From Culex pipiens pallens (lineage: Eukaryota; Arthropoda; Insecta; Diptera; Culicidae), in NCBI RefSeq assembly GCF_016801865.2, contig NC_068939.1:154138240-154202239 (forward strand): a stretch of DNA of 64,000 nucleotides, read 5' to 3'. A model generated the notes under the pieces. The model was not told the origin of the DNA and ran no database searches. It saw only the letters and a program-made list of their open reading frames with translations. The translations under genes were made by a program, and so were the position numbers. Of this stretch, positions 59,835 to 64,000 are shown piece by piece. Positions within the stretch are counted from its first letter, which is position 1. The number at the start of each line of letters is the position of its first letter.

Positions 59835-59878
59835 ATTTGGAAATTTAACTTTTCCTAATATTTAATTTAATATTTTTT

Positions 59879-60405
59879 TCCGTGTACCTACTTTTTCCGA
59901 AAAGTTCCAATCATACAACATGCAACTTTGCCGAAGACACCAAATCAATCAGAAATTCCCTTCTCACGACACAAAATTTCATACATTACATACACATTTT
60001 GTATGAGAAGCCTTGGCGGCTACATGGAGACTTGTATGGAAAAAAACTAATGATGCTTTTGACGTAGGAAAGCATAAAAAATATCATCAAAATAAAAAAA
60101 AATACAAAAACGTCGGTTTAAAAACTCGTAGAAAGCGAAACTATTGAGCAATTTTCTACCAAAACCGGAAATGGATTTTATTTGTATTTTTTGATTTGAC
60201 TCAAACTTTGTGGGGGCCTTCCCTATGACCAAAGAAGCTATTTTGTGTCATTGGTTCACCCATACAAGTCTCCATACAATTTTGGCAGCTGTCCATACAA
60301 AAATGGTACGTCAATATTTCAACAGCTGTAATTTTTGATTGAATTTTCTGATCAATTTGGTGTCTTTGGCAAAGTTGTAGGTATTGAGAAAAATTAGGTA
60401 CACGG
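59879..60405. mobile_element. Foldback repeat, about 0.5 kb
   Basis: CGTGTACCTA at the left and TAGGTACACGG at the right are inverted. The arms share AACTTTGCC-AAGACACCAAAT and the GGAGACTTGTATGG word. The centre contains the repeat block also seen at 52840. Non-coding. Confidence 0.65.
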
Positions 60406-61335
60406 ATTTTTTTTAACGATTTTTTAATTATAATTTTTTGCACAAAAACTCAATTTCCCAAAATATATATTTTTTGATTTTCGAGATTTTTTGATATGTT
60501 TTAGGGGACAAAATCCGCAACTTTTGAGCCATAGAGAAACATGGTCAAAAAATCTGCCGCCGAGTTATGAATTTTTGAAAAAAAAAACAGTGATTTTTGG
60601 AAAAAATAGAAGTTTTATGCAAAAACAAGTTTGACATTATATTTTAATGCAAAATTGAATTTGCAATCGAAAAGTACTTTACAGATTTTTTGATAAAGGG
60701 CTCCATTTTCAAGATATCGCCACCGAAAGTTTGATTTCAACGAAATATATGCAGTTTTTGGATTTTTAAAAACAGTGACCACGAGTGACCATTTCAAAAA
60801 ATATTTTTTTTAAAGTTCCGAAAATTTGCTATAAAATTGTCTAAGAGACATCGAAGATTGGACATCTGGTTGCTGAGATACAGCAGCTTAAAGAAAAAGA
60901 AACATGAAAATTTAAGTTTTCCAAGTCTCACCCAAACAACCCATCATTTTATAATGTCGATATCTCAGTAACTAATGGTCCGATTTTCAATGTTAGAACA
61001 TGAAACATTCTTGAAATTTTCCGATCTTTTCGAAAACAATGTTTTAGAATTTTTGAATTAAGACTAGCATTTTAAAAGGGTCAAACATTCAATAATATAG
61101 ACAAATTCATAGCAAATTTTCTGAACTTTTCATAAAAAATATTTTTAGAAATGGTTTCTCATGGTCACTATTTTTAAAAATCGAAAAACTGCAAATATTT
61201 TTTTTAAATCAAACTTTCGGTGGCTATATCTAGAAAACGGAGCCATTTATCAAAAAATCTGCAAAGTACTTTTCGATTGCAAATTCAATTTTGCATAGAA
61301 AATTGAGGTCAAATTTGGTGTAAAATATCGATTCC
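60406..61335. mobile_element. Second foldback repeat, arms about 200 bp
   Basis: Left arm about 60632-60850 and right arm about 61120-61320 are inverted copies (for example TTGAATTTGCAATCGAAAAG and its complement; ATCAAACTTTCGGTGG and its complement). The loop of about 270 bases contains CATCTGGTTGCTGAGATACA. It may form one composite unit with the preceding foldback. Confidence 0.7.
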
Positions 61336-63114
61336 GGTGCTGGAAAATCGGCAATTCTCGAGAAACCAGAGTCCACGTCAAATCCAAACAAACAAAATTG
61401 CATCAAATTTCAACCGATTGCGCCAATATCCCACAACACCAACGTAATGTAGATATTAAATGTAACCACTGCTACTCTCTCTCCCAGAGAGATAACCGTC
61501 GCAGTTCCATGTCAACCTTTCCGCGGACGGGAAGATCCCCCCAGAGCCCCTAGAAATGCCCCGCCGATGAACGGCTTTTCCGCCCCCTGCTGTCGTTAAA
61601 TGACCAGGTTGGTGGCAGTAATGAAGGTCCCGCGGTAATGAATTACGGTACCATTTCTCAACGGAACCAGTCAATGGGTCTTGGAGATTCTCGGAGGCGG
61701 AAAGGTGGCTGTTGCTGTGGGGTGATCTCTATGGGTGATCCCGGCTGAGATCCCCGATGAGGCTGAGTGGGTTGGATTTATTGGAGGCACTTTTATGAGA
61801 TATATAGATTTGCACAGTAGCGGAAAAATTACGAACGCTTCGTGGGAGTCGGTGAACATATCGAGGGAGGGGGCTACCGTTTTGTAAAGGAGACACCCCC
61901 TGAGCGAGTTTGTGCAAATCGGTGCTCAATCATGTGAGATTAGCAAAAGGGGAACCAGATATGTGAGATCTTCGATTATGTGGAGACTGTCAAGATATCG
62001 CATAAAGAATTAATAGCTGAGTTAGGTAACTCTCTTTAAATTTTTAAATTACTCGCTCTCACGAACGTTTGCAGTACGACATTCAAACTTAAATCATTTC
62101 AATTACTCGTATAAGTTATTTCTGCTAAATTACAACCCCTTCTCCATCCTACGATCGATTACTTCAGCGTAATCGCGCAAAAGTATGTCGATTCGGTGAT
62201 GCTGCCGGAATGATAGTTTCTCGAAAGTGAAATTGAATAACTGCCCGGCTGCCTAGTCGAAATTAGAGGCAGATTATTACACCTTTGACTAGCGCTCATG
62301 TCAGTCTTCTCTCTATCTCGCTGCCACGGTTAATAGGGTTACGGGGGGAGTCAGTCGTGCCGTTGATCAACGACGAAAGATACCCGCAAACCGCCCCGCG
62401 CTTTTGACACTAATCGCTGCTGAAATCGATTTTGGGCTGACTGCAGGTGAGAAAGTAAACAAATTGACGACGGCGAAACGATTACGATTGCCGATTAGGG
62501 CACTTTTGGTGGAACAAAAAGGTCTTTTGCTAAGCCACCCCGCGGCTAACTCGGATGGGGAATTATTTTGCTCTCTGCTGCTCTCCGCTGGAATCTCGTT
62601 AGGAGATTGATGAGCTTGGCGGAGGAATGCCTTTTACCGTTGTGTAATGGGATACAGTCTAGGCCAGCTTCGAATTCCTGAAAATCGTTTTGATTTATGC
62701 AAGCTGAACTGTTCTAGATGCGAATTCGATCCCCACTACGATCTTATCTAATTTGATAATGCCAAAACGGCTCAACCGGAACAAGTTCTCGAAAAGGCGA
62801 AACTTCGTCCGAAAATTCCATCGATGCTAATCGCTGCTCGCTTAACCCGTCTAAGAAGCGTGACAACTAATTTCGAATTCCGCGAGCCATTGTTTTCGCA
62901 CTCTTCGGCGCGACCTCCCCGAAGCGTCACGAATCGGCGACGACGACAACAACTACATTCTTACATCATTTCCGTCGCGCAGAACTAATACGCGCGACAA
63001 CGCTCGCAGCCGAAGGCAGGGTGTGTGCACCCAGATCAAACTACCCTTGACACAGCTATGAAACAGTTTTCATCGAAAAAAAATCACTGGACACTTCTTT
63101 AAAGAAAGTATTTT
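61336..63114. other. GC-moderate non-coding sequence
   Basis: No gene supported. The best frames (61456-61929 minus, 62404-62610 plus) overlap others and lack domains. CTGCAG then GTGAGA near 62447 is a possible plus-strand splice donor without a partner. Confidence 0.4.
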
Positions 63115-64000
63115 TTATGTTAGCTATTTTTGCAATTTTTTACATTTTGTTTTGCAATTTTTGCATTTTTTTGCATTTAAAAAAAAATATTTTTTGCTAT
63201 TTTTGCTATTTTGTTAGTTTAGCTTTTTTTTTTGCTATTTTTCAATTTTTGCTAGTTTTGCTATTTCTGCTATTTTTGTTATTTTTGCTTTTTTTCTATT
63301 TTTGTTATTTTTGCTATTTTTGCTATTTTTGCTATTTTTTGCTATTTTTTTGCTATTTTTTGCTATTTTTTTTTGCTATTTTTGCTATTTACGCTATATT
63401 GGATATTTTTGCAAATTCTTTTATTTTTGCTATTTTTACAATTTTTGCAATTTTTTGCAATTTTTTGCATTTTTTGCAGTTCTTGCAGTTTTAGCAATTT
63501 TTCGCACTTTTTAAATTTTTGGAATTTTTACATTTTTTTGCAATTTTTGCAATTTTTGCAATTTTTGCATTTTTTGGCAGTTTTTGGCAGTTTTTGCAAT
63601 TTTTGCAATTTTTGCAATTTTTGCATTTTTTGCCATTTTTGCATTGTTTGCAAATTTTGCATTTTTTTCAATTTTTGCATTTTTTGCAATTTATGCATTT
63701 TTTGCAATTTTTGCAATTTTTGCAATTTTTGCAATTTTTGCAATTTTTGCAATTTTTGCAATTTTTGCAATTTTTGCAATTTTTGCAATTTTTGCAATTC
63801 TTGCAGTTTTTGCATTTTTTGCAATTTTTGCTATTCTTGCCGTTTTTTTGCATTTTTTGCAATTTTTGCTATTTTTGCAATTCTTGCAGTTTTTGCAATT
63901 TTTGCAATTTTTGCAATTTTTGCAATTTTTGCCTTTTTGCTATTTCCGCAATTTTTGCAGCTTTTAAATTTTTTTGCAATTTATGGATTTTTTGCAATTT
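63115..64000 (+). repeat. (GCTATTTTT)n passing into (GCAATTTTT)n array, cut by the window end
   Basis: The first part (to about 63430) has mostly GCTATTTTT units with variable T-run lengths. The second part has mostly GCAATTTTT, with GCATTTTTT and GCAGTTTTT variants. The unit is 9 bp, so frames such as FAIFAIFAI are artefacts. It is less homogeneous than the other arrays, suggesting greater age or less recent turnover. Confidence 0.95.

Noticed and set aside
63117..63967. FAIFAIFAI-type frames
   Set aside because: In-frame translation of a 9-base simple repeat, not a membrane protein.

Overview
The window looks like a piece of a dipteran genome, most likely a culicine (Culex-type) mosquito. 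It is AT-rich and almost entirely non-coding. It is packed with small DNA transposons, foldback elements, tRNA-derived SINEs and decayed LINE ends. The one gene-sized signal I recognise is a short first coding exon matching the insect Jupiter family (microtubule-associated protein), and there is one intron of about 60 nt with GT-AG borders. The species call is inference; nothing was searched.

Layout. 1-3.9 kb: AT-rich sequence, read as intron of a minus-strand gene. 4.0-5.1 kb: first coding exon of a Jupiter-like gene (minus strand), with a housekeeping-type promoter and a possible divergent plus-strand exon. 6-8.3 kb: SINE remnant and foldback elements. 9-10.3 kb: GC-richer leader with a minus-strand TATA promoter and GAGA tract. 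11.2-12.1 kb: half copy of a large foldback element. 12.2-15.8 kb: T-rich 7-mer arrays split by a retroelement-like island. 16.4-19.9 kb: GC-richer, gene-like but unresolved. 20.0-26.8 kb: two 8-mer arrays facing each other in inverted orientation. 27-29.7 kb: non-coding. 29.7-32.3 kb: pogo-like element carrying a SINE and a TTAA-flanked element. 32.98 kb: a textbook recursive splice site on the minus strand. 36.4-37.4 kb: PIF/Harbinger-like element carrying a two-exon mini-gene. 37.8-39.6 kb: palindrome nested in palindrome. 44.6-45.7 kb: G-quadruplex-prone GGGATTT/GGGTTTT/GTTTTT array. 48.9-50.4 kb: hAT element. 53.0-54.5 kb: Tc1/mariner-type foldback. 54.9-55.1 kb: SINE with target duplication. 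55.5-56.1 kb: TA-flanked MITE. 59.0-59.8 kb: internally deleted LINE-like insertion. 59.9-61.3 kb: foldbacks. 63.1 kb to the end: 9-mer array.

The unusual content is the satellite-like fraction. At least seven long arrays with 6-9 bp units fill roughly 18 percent of the window. In nearly all of them one strand is a T-run punctuated by a short G-containing word, and neighbouring blocks differ by single-base changes. With more than ten foldback elements, the region could yield long double-stranded RNA and non-B DNA. The minus-strand signals (Jupiter-like exon, TATA promoter, recursive splice site) agree with one long minus-strand gene with alternative promoters and very long introns, but I cannot prove that these belong to one transcript.
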